From assembly GCA_949358305.1 (NCBI GenBank), contig OX442315.1, positions 992,001 through 1,056,000 of the forward strand: DNA of 64,000 nucleotides. The letters run 5' to 3'. Source of the DNA: Strigamia acuminata (lineage: Eukaryota > Arthropoda > Chilopoda > Geophilomorpha > Linotaeniidae). Shown piece by piece: positions 28,813 to 38,300 of the stretch. Position 1 is the first letter of the stretch. Each line of letters opens with the position of its first letter. Below the pieces are notes generated by a model. The model was not told the origin of the DNA. It worked only from the letters and a program-made list of their open reading frames with translations, and did not search any database. Both the position numbers and the translations under genes were made by a program.

Positions 28813-29185
28813 AGAAGAACGATGCCATGCAATTGCTCATTTCTTGCAGGTCCACCATTCCGTCTTTAGTTATCGTGTCTATCTCGGCCACGACTTCCTC
28901 GACCGGCGTGCTTGACGTGTCCGTGTCATACTGCGTCGCATCTCGTTTCTGACGGAATCGGGATCGTATTGGAAATTTATCTCTGCACTGACAATCGATG
29001 CCGCACTCATTCACGGTTCTGCATTTGCAATCATAACACAACATGTTGCATTTGTTTCTCCCGCAGCACTCGCCCAACTTCGGCTGGAAGCAGTCTGACC
29101 ATGGAACGTTTCTTGGGCAACATGTTGCAAACACTCGTTGAACGAGTAATAGTAAAACGAGGACGAGGATCATGTGCTTGGACAT
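28742..29185 (-). CDS. Cysteine-rich secreted peptide precursor, unknown function
   Basis: 147 codons from ATG 29185; the frame extends 21 codons upstream to a GTG but no earlier ATG exists. Residues 2-20 are a textbook signal peptide (KHMILVLVLLLLVQRVFA). The next ~50 residues have 12 Cys in the order CC, C, CC, C, C, C, C, C, C, C, then a dibasic RFRQKR site and an acidic, Cys-poor tail. This suggests a small disulfide-rich secreted peptide cut from a propeptide; antimicrobial, venom-type, inhibitor and cuticular roles are all possible and none is shown. The last ~25 residues are encoded by the antisense of the left arm, so the natural C-terminus may be shorter. No splice structure was resolved. 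Confidence 0.6.
   Translation of the reverse strand: MSKHMILVLVLLLLVQRVFATCCPRNVPWSDCFQPKLGECCGRNKCNMLCYDCKCRTVNECGIDCQCRDKFPIRSRFRQKRDATQYDTDTSSTPVEEVVAEIDTITKDGMVDLQEMSNCMASFFCNTRQTLVERVIVKRGRGLCACT
28744..28869 (+). pseudogene. Truncated copy of the secreted peptide start
   Basis: An internal ATG opens a 41-codon frame: a hydrophobic signal-like segment (KHIILVLVLLLLVQRVFA), then a few Cys residues, then divergence into sequence antisense to the minus-strand gene. It is an exon copy without the remainder of the peptide. The frame also runs upstream to an ATG at 28681. Confidence 0.5.
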
Positions 29186-29268
29186 GATCAAACTCTTTTC
29201 GAAGGAATGAATTGTCCAACTGACAAGTGAGCATTTATATCTGCTCACGCTTTTATTATTATTACATT
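29118..29268 (-). repeat. Right arm of inverted duplication
   Basis: Pairs with 28662-28812 and ends exactly where the LTR stub begins at 29269. The arm may therefore have continued before the retroelement inserted. Confidence 0.85.
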
Positions 29269-29405
29269 TGTGACGGCCATAACGTCATAGTTAGTTCCAA
29301 GTTCACCACTAGATGGCGCTATCTACCATTTTAGCGGGAAATTCGAAGGCATCTGAATTTATGTAATGTTTATATAAAATTAAAGATTTTATATAAATCC
29401 ACGTT
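29269..29405 (+). repeat. Stub of a C-like LTR, interrupted by Gyp-B2
   Basis: TGTGACGGCCATAACG resembles the Gyp-C LTR start TGTGACGGTTATAAAACC, and both carry the AGATGGCGCT motif at a similar offset. Counting the B2 LTR from 29406 gives 1737 bp, matching the 1746-bp B1 LTR, so these 137 bp belong to another element into which B2 inserted. Confidence 0.6.
29304..29320 (+). promoter_or_regulatory. CTCF-like motif in the LTR stub
   Basis: CACCACTAGATGGCGCT is a strong match to the CTCF core CCASYAGRKGGCRS. Confidence 0.45.
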
Positions 29406-29438
29406 TGTGATGATTACAAATCCGTATTTATCAATGTT

Positions 29439-29454
29439 CACAATAGATGGCGCT
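29439..29454 (+). promoter_or_regulatory. CTCF-like motif in the Gyp-B2 LTR
   Basis: CACAATAGATGGCGCT, 34 bp into the LTR. The B1 3' LTR has CACAGTAGATGGCGCT on the minus strand at 31955-31970. Confidence 0.4.
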
Positions 29455-29722
29455 GTTTACCAAACGTGCGTAATTCAAACTCGATAAAACTAAAAGTGTG
29501 ATAAATAATTATTTAGACACGGTGAATAAAATATAACTATTTTATTCGATATAAACTAAGTATTATTTACTTGACAATGTTGATTCTATCGAATCAATAT
29601 CCACATTACTTACCTGTCGAAGGGAACCAATCGGACCCTTCCGGACCCCAACTGGGCCCATCTGGACATAGTCATATATTAGGTCCGGCCTAGTGACCCA
29701 CGAATCCGCCGATTCGTACGCT

Positions 29723-29764
29723 GATTGGCTGTCGCCAATCTAGTAGTTCTACAGAACTATATAA
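29723..29764 (+). promoter_or_regulatory. Gyp-B2 LTR core promoter
   Basis: GATTGGCTGTCGCCAATC, two CCAAT boxes in inverted orientation, is followed by TATATAA at 29758-29764. The arrangement is conserved in the Gyp-C LTR and in B1 (TTATATA near 31644-31650 on the opposite strand). Confidence 0.6.
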
Positions 29765-30032
29765 GCATCAGTTTCTCACCCACTCTCCCCCTGGCTTGAT
29801 AACTGTAAATGTCTGTAATTGAATTGTTGTTATCGTTTGATTTCACTTTCTTATCGACACATCAGGCCACCTCAGCTCTCCACAATCGGTATTCATTACT
29901 ATTGTTATTGTTGTTGTAGGGCCTTTTCGGGAAGGCTAACTCCGGTAATAGACATGCATTCGCATGAAATGGCCCCGTAACGTTAGCCAGCTGTTCTACG
30001 GGACAGTAGGATTTCGTACGGTGGCTTAATAT

Positions 30033-30257
30033 TGTTACGCGGTAGAGCCGTACCGTGTATCGGCTGGCTCTGCTCGCTCTGTTTAGGCATTTAATGCAAT
30101 GAATTCTCACTAGACGGCGCTGTGCACCTAATTAGATGCACAGACCGTTCAACTTAGTTGATAGGGGGAATAGGAGTTTACTTACTTGTTAGTGAGTTGA
30201 TTAAGCCAGAGAGCTCAGATCTCTTTTGATTCTCAAACTTTTACCTTCACCTACTAC
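30033..30257 (+). repeat. Gyp-A1 5' LTR fragment
   Basis: Matches the first ~220 bp of the LTR at 50654 except for a 7-bp insertion (ACTTGTT type) near 30185. It ends in CCTACTAC where Gyp-B1 entered. A CTCF-like CACTAGACGGCGCTG lies at 30108-30122. Confidence 0.9.
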
Positions 30258-32003
30258 TGTGACGATTCTACTTTTGGGCTAATTTATTAGTCCTTTAAGA
30301 GATAGATAATTCGGTTTATACAAGACGTTGCTAAGTTTAGCAACAACCTAACCGAGATAAGCTACGGAAGCCCTTACAAACATGACTATGTAATCAAGCA
30401 GAAATAACTTATGGTTTTAGTGTGACATAACATATTTATTATTAAATACTAACAACAAAAGATGGGTTCTTGACGCGTGTAAACGGCGGCATCAACTGGT
30501 TGAGGATCCGGGCGAAGCCAGAGGGATATGGCTGACTTGCGGCATCGTCACAAACATCGCTACGGAGACGTATTTGGTCCGCAGCTTGAGTATCTAGTAG
30601 TACGAAGCGTCCTTCGTATATTTGGGAATATTCAGCAGAATATTCCATGTTTCAAATGAATAAAAGCAAAGTGATTATTGGAATATAACAAATGTATTAT
30701 TATATAAATATTAATTGGGCGGGGACCGTCACGACAATTGAGAGAACGTCGCGGGAGTTGTTGAGACTCCATCCGCCAGCATGCCTTACGACGACAAGAT
30801 CTCGTGATCAGGCGCCGAGTATTTAATTGTGTGCTTTAACTCGCTATTGGTGGTACCAACCACCAGGTAAACATTTCTATGGACTTACCGGGTTAAAAAG
30901 ATATTGCCAATACAGGATTACCAATGCCCGAGTAATTTGTTTAACACAGTGTTGTTCAACTCCTGTTCACGGGTTACTAACCCGGAGGGTACGATGGGGC
31001 GGGGACCGTCACGACGGTCGAGAGAACCATCGCGGGAGGATTTGACTCCTCCATCCGCCAGCATGCCTTACGATGACGGGGTCATTAGACCGAGCACCGG
31101 GTAAAATATTAATCAGCCACTGCTGTTGGATTACCATTATCCAGGTAGTTATTTAACGCAACATCTTCACGGATATTGTTCACGGGCTACCAACCCGGCG
31201 TGTTACCTGTGCATTAGGCCTTTACCGACTTTTAACGTGCGGAAGGACCGATCGCAGAAGGACAGGAACCTGCGAGGGCTATTTACAACAGCCATCCTGC
31301 AGCGGACTGTGGCCAGTTAGCTGAGGGACCTACTTTCATTTAGCAAGGTCGTACTGTATACGACCATTATATTAAGCCACCGTACGAAGTCCTACTGTCT
31401 CGTAGAACAGCCGGCTAACGTTACGGGGCCATTTCATGCGAATGCATGTCTATTACCGGAGTTGGCCTTCCCGAAAAGGCCCTACAACAGCAATAACAAA
31501 ATACTAATGAATACTAACTGTGGAGAGCTGAGGTGGCCTGATGTGTCGATAGAGAATAATGAAATCAAACGATAACAATTCAACTACAGACAATATACAA
31601 GTTCAGTTATCAAGCAAGCTCTTTTTAAGTGAGAAACAGATGCTTATATAGTTCTGTAGAACTACTAGATTGGCGACAGCCAATCAGCGTACGAATCGGC
31701 GGATTCGTGGGTCACTAGTCCGGACCTAATATATGACTATGTCCAGATGGGCCCAGTTGGGGTCCGGAAGGGTCCGATTGGTTCCCTTCGACAGGTAAGT
31801 AACGTGGATATTGATTCAACAGAATCAACATCATCAAGTAATTAATACTTAATTCATATTGAATAAAATAGTTATATTTTATTCACCGTGTCCAAGTAAT
31901 AATTTATTACGCTTTTTATTTTCACCGAGTTTGAATTGCGCGCGTTTGTTAAACAGCGCCATCTACTGTGAACATTGATAAATACAGATTTGTAATCATC
32001 ACA
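30258..32003 (-). repeat. Gyp-B1 3' LTR
   Basis: 1746 bp, reading TGTGATGATTAC...GAATCGTCACA on the minus strand. It carries a CTCF-like motif near its start, a CCAAT/TATA promoter and two covarying hairpin modules (about 31000-31078 and 30721-30795). Confidence 0.92.
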
Positions 32004-32017
32004 CATCCCCCGGTGAC
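32004..32017 (-). other. Gyp-B1 polypurine tract
   Basis: Minus strand GTCACCGGGGGATG abuts the LTR start. The same CCGGGGGA core recurs after gag and after pol. Confidence 0.8.
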
Positions 32018-32753
32018 AATCATAGAGTTTACCAACTCTTCAATTGTCATTCTTAATGTATAAGAAATGTTCACCTAATTCTATCGAATTAATCCACTTG
32101 GTAAGTATTTTATTAAACTTAATCATGTTATTTCTTTCAGAAACTTCATCACCCGATTAGACTAATCGGCTTCCCTGTACAACGCAACTCCCGGTTGCTA
32201 AGCGATGGAAATGAACTCGTCCGAACATGGATACATGTTCGAGAAAACTAATTTCGATAGAAATTTTATTTTCTTCATCAACTAAACTTCTTTCCTAGCT
32301 TATTAATCAACACGATAATCAATAAAAAAAATAAATTTATGCAAAACTTTATTTATCGAAAATCTAAACTACTAATTTTTATTACGACTGTCATAAAAAT
32401 TATCGAATTTCAACTTGAAATTCTTTAATACTTCGATCAAAGCAAAATAAACACAAAATTTCCACAAGTAATTATGAAATTGCAAATAAATCAAACAAAC
32501 ATGTATTAATATGATTAGTTCAAAATAACAACCAAATTGAATTCGGAAAACAAAACAAATTAAATTGAATCCAATTTTAAATCAAACTATATTCTTATGA
32601 ATATTTAAATAATTAGTTCAAGATCTTGAAACCAAACAAACACAACACTCATGAGAATATTTCGTAATTGCAAAAACACAACAAAACACTTGGAGTATTT
32701 TTAGTCATAAAAATCTCCACTCGGAAAAATAACGAACGTTAATTTTGTCCCTT
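32018..32753 (-). other. Gyp-B1 3' untranslated region with a repeated stem module
   Basis: AT-rich. Around 32155-32215 a GC-richer module reads, on the minus strand, CGCTTAGCAACC, a short spacer, then CCGATTAGTCTAATCGG. A close relative (TTGCCTAGCAACC... then GTCGATTCAAACGAATCG) sits in the 5' leader of both B copies. No ORF. Confidence 0.55.
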
Positions 32754-34274
32754 TTAATCCTTCTTTTCGACGTCAGTCAAATCTTTCTCTTCCTTTTTCT
32801 CGACTTCGGCAGAAGTCAGGAAATCAGATTCTTCAGTCGCCTCTGTCGAGACGGCGGAAAACACAGCCTCCTCCGGAGCTTCGATTTCCTCTGGGCTCGG
32901 AGGTGGGAACGGCAGATCCTCGAGCAATTCCGCCACGAAATCGACGACGGAAAGTAACTCCTCGGCGTCCTCGAACTGCGCGTCGTCCGAAGTCTCGGAC
33001 TTAGACGCTGGGGGGGCGCTAGACACGTCGGTTACGGCCGCTGGAGGATCCTCCACGGGTTTAGGCGACGTCTCAACAGCCTGTTGAAGCTTACGAGCTC
33101 GCCCTCGTGCCAAGATGTTGGTTCGTTGAACCTTGGCAATTTCTCTCGCTCGGTCGAGCGTCAGACAGCCTCGTCCTCGCAACATCGCTCTTGGTCGAAC
33201 GAATTCCTCTACAACCTCGCTTCCAACGCTGTCGGCGGCCTGGACAGTTTCAGTTGAAACTTCGGAGTCCTCGGACGGTGGCGGCGACTGTCGAAGGAGT
33301 TCGACTCTTACGCCGGCGTTGGCTTCAGCGCGGGCCCAGGTGAGGAAGCGCGGGTCGATGTAAACCGCTTCGCCGCGACTATTCAGGAAAAGTCGGCACT
33401 TTGGGCAGTGAGCCCAACATCGCTTTTCGTTCGGCTTAATGCCTTTTACTACGTGGGGCTGAACCTCCTTCCTCCACGGCTCCGAACGCGGTCGCGTTTT
33501 CCTTCCACGGCAGTTTGGACAACGCATTAGAGAAGAGCCTGCGGATGCACCGCAGCACCACCCACAGCCGACGCAAAATGGGCAGATCGTCTCTGTGGCT
33601 TGGTCCGTCACGATGTTATCGTGAGGTATTCCGGCTGCCATATCACGCTCGCACTGTTCCTTGCGCAGGCGGGCCTTCTCGTCCTTCTTTCGTGCCTTAT
33701 TGGCCGCTCGGTACTCGCGGTTGCGAGAAACAGGCTCCGAATAACGCAGAGCGCCCGGTGGCGGCTCATTCCATCCGTATTCCGATGCCGAAGATTCAGC
33801 ACCGGCAGGGAGATGCACAACAGACGTTGATTGTCCCGCCACGGTCGGTGCAGCTGCATTTGACGTGTTGGCAACTGTTGGCGCCACGCTTGCAGTTGGC
33901 GGCCGGAATTCTGGAGAATGCGGGGCCAGCGGGACGTTGATAACGTTCGCGGGCGGATACGCCACCTGGGCCAGCGGGGCCAATTGTGCCGACTCATAAA
34001 CGGTTGGCTGTGCAGATGTGGATGGGGCCTGCATCATCGCATTTAAATCGAGCGGAAGTCCGTCCGGATGGACACTGAGCCAATTTAGCGTTGCGAGTTG
34101 CAGCGGAGTCAGGGCATACACCGAGGCGGGCGCCGTCGGTATCGGCTGGGCCCTCATGTAAGCACGTTCCGCTGAACGGCGTTGCTCGTCACTAGACGAG
34201 GTGGACGAGCTGGACGAGCTTTCATGACGGTGTCGTCGATGACTCCGTTTTGAGCGGTGTTTACCACTTCCCAT
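32754..34274 (-). CDS. Gyp-B1 third ORF (novel zinc-hairpin accessory protein)
   Basis: 506 codons from ATG 34274; four open codons precede it, and the ATG directly follows TTTGCGTCTGCAG, a good splice acceptor. Numbering here is from the open frame start at 34286: residues 7-40 are basic then Ser-rich (RSKRSHRRHRHESSSSSS), 45-180 are Pro/Ala/Val-rich, 190-212 are Lys/Arg-rich, and 235-297 contain CPFC, CPNC and CPKC pairs forming probable zinc hairpins. The tail is acidic (Glu/Asp). No env features and no known enzyme motif. The Cys pairs recall the third ORF of Gyp-E (CPVC...CRAC). A nucleic-acid-binding or adaptor role is inference only. The product is read from a probable spliced RNA. Confidence 0.75.
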   Translation of the reverse strand: MGSGKHRSKRSHRRHRHESSSSSSTSSSDEQRRSAERAYMRAQPIPTAPASVYALTPLQLATLNWLSVHPDGLPLDLNAMMQAPSTSAQPTVYESAQLAPLAQVAYPPANVINVPLAPHSPEFRPPTASVAPTVANTSNAAAPTVAGQSTSVVHLPAGAESSASEYGWNEPPPGALRYSEPVSRNREYRAANKARKKDEKARLRKEQCERDMAAGIPHDNIVTDQATETICPFCVGCGWCCGASAGSSLMRCPNCRGRKTRPRSEPWRKEVQPHVVKGIKPNEKRCWAHCPKCRLFLNSRGEAVYIDPRFLTWARAEANAGVRVELLRQSPPPSEDSEVSTETVQAADSVGSEVVEEFVRPRAMLRGRGCLTLDRAREIAKVQRTNILARGRARKLQQAVETSPKPVEDPPAAVTDVSSAPPASKSETSDDAQFEDAEELLSVVDFVAELLEDLPFPPPSPEEIEAPEEAVFSAVSTEATEESDFLTSAEVEKKEEKDLTDVEKKD

Positions 34275-35321
34275 CTGCAGACGCAAATAAATTATTTTAT
34301 TAAAAATAATTCCACACTAAATAGTCATTCTTTGAGTCCAAAGAATTAAAACGTATTGTTCGCAACGAAAATACACAACTCGAGTTATTTATAACCCTAA
34401 CACGTGACACTAATGAGTCACATTCCCCTTGTGTTTATGACACGAGAATGGACTCGCCTGACAGCAGTTTTCATCGAAAAATCGCAACTTGTTGATTTTT
34501 CAAAAGAAAAAATCCCCTTAGTTTCTTTAAACTATTTAATCCAACTTTCGAGTGTCAAGGATAACTTTCGTATTAATTAATTAACACTTGGTCTAATAAT
34601 TTTTTACATCGAAAATTCACCGCTAAATAATTCATGCAAGCCTCGACCGCGACTTGATTTAAATAATTAGTGCCTACATACTTAAAACTTAATAATTCAT
34701 TATTAATTTTTAACCCAACTATTCGACTGAATAGCTAAACTTCCAGAGTGATTTAATGCCGATTCACGCTTATAACACACGTGAATTTTTTAACTTTTAT
34801 CGGGACGCCGATAATTTATCAATTGTTGCGAACAATTTTCAATTCTTTGGTCAAAGAATAATAACGAAATTACTTACTGTCGGAAGTTTCGTGTTTGAAG
34901 CTGGCTAAGTGAATTAGCGTTGAAATTCTCGAGTCGAAAAGTGAAGACGGGTCGAAGGGACGAAGTCACTAGTATCCGTGTGTTTTACGAAGTGTTTGTG
35001 TGCAATGAACCCTGGGAATTTTATTCCCTATTAATTGTCGGGTTCGAGGTTTAATCACACCTCGTAAGTCTCGTACCTTCGTAATTACGCGAGATTATCA
35101 CTTTTCGAAGTAATTCTCTGTATTTTGGTTAAAATACATGTAAATACGACCAAAAAATTAAAATATTCTATCGAATATTTAATTCCTCGCAACAAATTCA
35201 TATTTTTAATATAAATTTCAATAAATATCGTAATATCTTGTCCCCCGGTGTTGAGATTATAAATCACTACACCTGTCAGACATGTAAATAATTACAGTCT
35301 CCAAGTTTTGAATAAAACTTA
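34275..35321 (-). other. Gyp-B1 spacer between pol and third ORF
   Basis: About 1 kb, no long ORF. It contains the post-pol box (minus ACCGGGGGA, 35241-35250) and a GC-rich patch AAGTCGCGGTCGAGGCTTG (about 34640-34660) conserved in Gyp-C. Conservation in a pol-less relative suggests a cis-acting role. Confidence 0.5.
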
Positions 35322-38300
35322 TCAATTCCAACAGAACTTTGAGGCTTTTCCTCGTTGTTGGTATGGTTTTTTAAATACTGCAGTGATGTTTCGCACGAAA
35401 TTTTCATCTGCATATTTAGGATTTGGTTTTCGTTCTCGTCGTGGACGAGTGCTAGTTCGAGGAACTATCGGTTGGGGTTTGCGGGGTTTTCGAGGCGGTT
35501 TCTTTGGAACTTCGCCTCTTTTTAACGCCGCTTTCTTTTCTATAGCAGTTAATCGTTGTCTATGTCTATGTTTAGACTTAATGGGCGCAGATTTGTCAAT
35601 TTGCACCGAAGTTGAGTCGGATAATTCCATTGGAATTTCTGAGGAAGTTTCCGGAATTAATTCCATCTCTTCAGCATCCAGAAGTTGATTACTTTCGTCC
35701 ATCCATTTAGGATTGTCTTGAGGCGAGTAAGAGGCGGACTTTTGTCCTACTTTCCAAGTCTCAATCGGGTATGAGGGCGTATAGGGGTACAACGCTTTAA
35801 TGTTCACTGATTTTTCGATCGAGCCATCAGCTAATTTGCGTAATTTATACGCTCCGCCAGGAAGTACTTTAGTAATCTCCCACGGACCATCTCTCTTCTC
35901 TGCGAAACCAGCAGAAATATTTTTATCTGCGCACGAGAGAATGTGAGTTTGTTTCCAAACTAAATCTCCAACTTCGAACTCCGTAATTACGAACTTTTGT
36001 TCGTGTATTTTCCTATGTCGTTCAAAATTCAATTGAATTCTGCGATGCATCTCTTGATGCGATCTGCGTAATATATCTAATAGTACTCTGACATATTTTT
36101 CTGGATTTTCTTTGTCAAATGGATTGGCATGTTTAATAATCCTTGGGTCGAAAGGTAATGTTACGATTCGTCCCGTGTTCAGTAACATTGGGCTTGAGCC
36201 CGTTGCCGCTGAGACATTATTTCTCATCGCGAACGCGAATTCGTCTAAATATCGTGGCCATTGCGTGTGCACGTCAGTGTACAGGGCCAGCATCGTTTTT
36301 ATATCTCTATTGGCTCGCTCTGTCGGGTTCGCCTGGGCATGATACGTGCTTGTATGGGACGGGCGAATGTTGTACATTTCGCAATACTCATTGTAAATAT
36401 CGGAAACAAATTGTTTTCCGTTATCGCTCACAATCTTTTTGGGGTGTCCCCATCTGTTTGTAACAGATCTTAATTCTTGAACGCAGTTAGCGCTCGTGGC
36501 TTTTGTCAAAGCCTTAATTTCGACGAACTTGGTACAATTGTCAATGATGACAAAAATATACTGGTTTTGGGACCTTCCCGCGGGTTTTGGGCCCATCAAG
36601 TCCATGTTAATACATTCCCAAGGATTGGTCATGTTGTGTGGCGTGTAAGGAGCTGCGTGCCTTTTCTGTTGAATAGGCTTGTACTGAGCACAGTGCGTGC
36701 AACTTTTGACGTAGTTCCTGACACTTCTACTCATACCAGGCCAGAAATATATTAAACGCGTTTTCTCAAGCGTTTTACTCATCCCAGCGTGACCGCTTAG
36801 GGGGTGGCCATGACAAGCGAAGAGTACTCGTTTTACGAGTGAACTGGGTACAACGGCTTTAAAGCCGTTTCCCGAATCGTTTAATTCCTCTTTGAACGAA
36901 GGGTTAAAATAGATGATCATTTGATCACCATCAATTTCTTTTTTGTCTAAACAATAGTTTTTGACTTTGTTTTTCCATTCTTTTATTTCGGATTGTGGTA
37001 TCCCAACAACCTTGTCATTCAATAAATATTCCCGAATGCGTTTGCATTCAGTATCTAATAACTGAGCATCTATTATTTCTCTCCTTGTAGGAGGGACTTC
37101 TTTAAGTACTTCAGTCAACGCACTGTACAAGGTTTCTTGTACTTCCTCCCCCTCCTTTTCTTCAGAACATTCTTTAGAATTTTCTGAAAAATAGGAACGC
37201 ACACTAGCCAAATATTCTCGTTTCTCTGGGGCACGATTTAATGAAACAGAAGGATTTCCGTCCCACTCAGGCCAGTATTGTTTAATTTCGACAGGTTCCA
37301 CATGATCTCGAAGAGGAATGTCTTCCTCTGTTAGTGGGGCTCTAGAAAGTGCATCTGCAACTTGATTAGCAGCACCTTTTCGAAAAACAATTTTAAAATT
37401 TCCACATTGGATTCTTAAGGCCCATCGGCCAAATTTCCCAGATGGTTCAGGCGTTCGCATCAACCATTTCAGTGCTTCTGCATCTGACTCTAAAGTGAAT
37501 GTACCATATTCGAGATATGGTTTAAATCGATCAATAGCCCACACGACTGCGAGACATTCGAGTTCCGGCGTTGTATAACGCTTCTCCGCTCCACGTAAAA
37601 CTCTGCTTGCATAAGCTACAGGTTTGGGTACAGAAATGTTTTTCTGCTTCTTTTCATCGAATATATCGACGTCTTGGCAAAGGACAGCTCCTAAGCCTTC
37701 ATGTGAAGCATCAGTCATGACAACAAATGGTAAAGTCATATCTGGTTTGTGTAGACAATTGTCACCACAAAGTAGCTCTTTAATTTTATTAAAAGCTTCT
37801 GTCTGCTCATCTCCCCATTCAAATGGAGTTTTTTCATTCATCATACGTGTGTATGGTGCGGCAATAGTTCCGTGATTTGGGACAAACTCCCTGAAGAAGT
37901 TAGTCATGCCGTGAAAGCGTTGAATGTCTTTAGCACACGTGGGGGTGGGAAATTTCATGATCGCCGATATTTTATCGGGATCACCGAAGAGACCTTCGGG
38001 TTTAATCCAGTGGCCCAAGAATTTTAATTCTGTACGCCCAAAACGAGATTTCGCTTTATTTATTGTCATGTTGGCTTGGTTAAGCCTTTCTAGAACATCT
38101 CGAACGTGTTTGAGATGATCATCCCAATTATCTGAATATACAATTACATCATCCAAATAGACTAACGCGTAGTCTTGTAAAGCTGAGCCTAAAATGCCTT
38201 CCATCAGACGCTGGAAAGTACAAGGCGCATTGCAAAGGCCGAACGGCATTCGCACAAATTGATAAGGGCCGTTTGGCGTATAAAACGCCGTTTTTGGACG

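Larger units (their letters stand above)
29406..30032 (+). repeat. Gyp-B2 5' LTR, first part
   Basis: Starts TGTGATGATTACAAATC, as the B1 3' LTR does after its PPT. It ends at ATAT (29029-type TSD at 30029-30032) where Gyp-A1 inserted. Confidence 0.85.

Noticed and set aside
29269-29405. Treating 29269 as the true start of the Gyp-B2 LTR
   Set aside because: Starting at 29406 gives a 1737-bp LTR, in line with B1 (1746 bp) whose start is fixed by its PPT; the extra 137 bp look like a different, C-like LTR.
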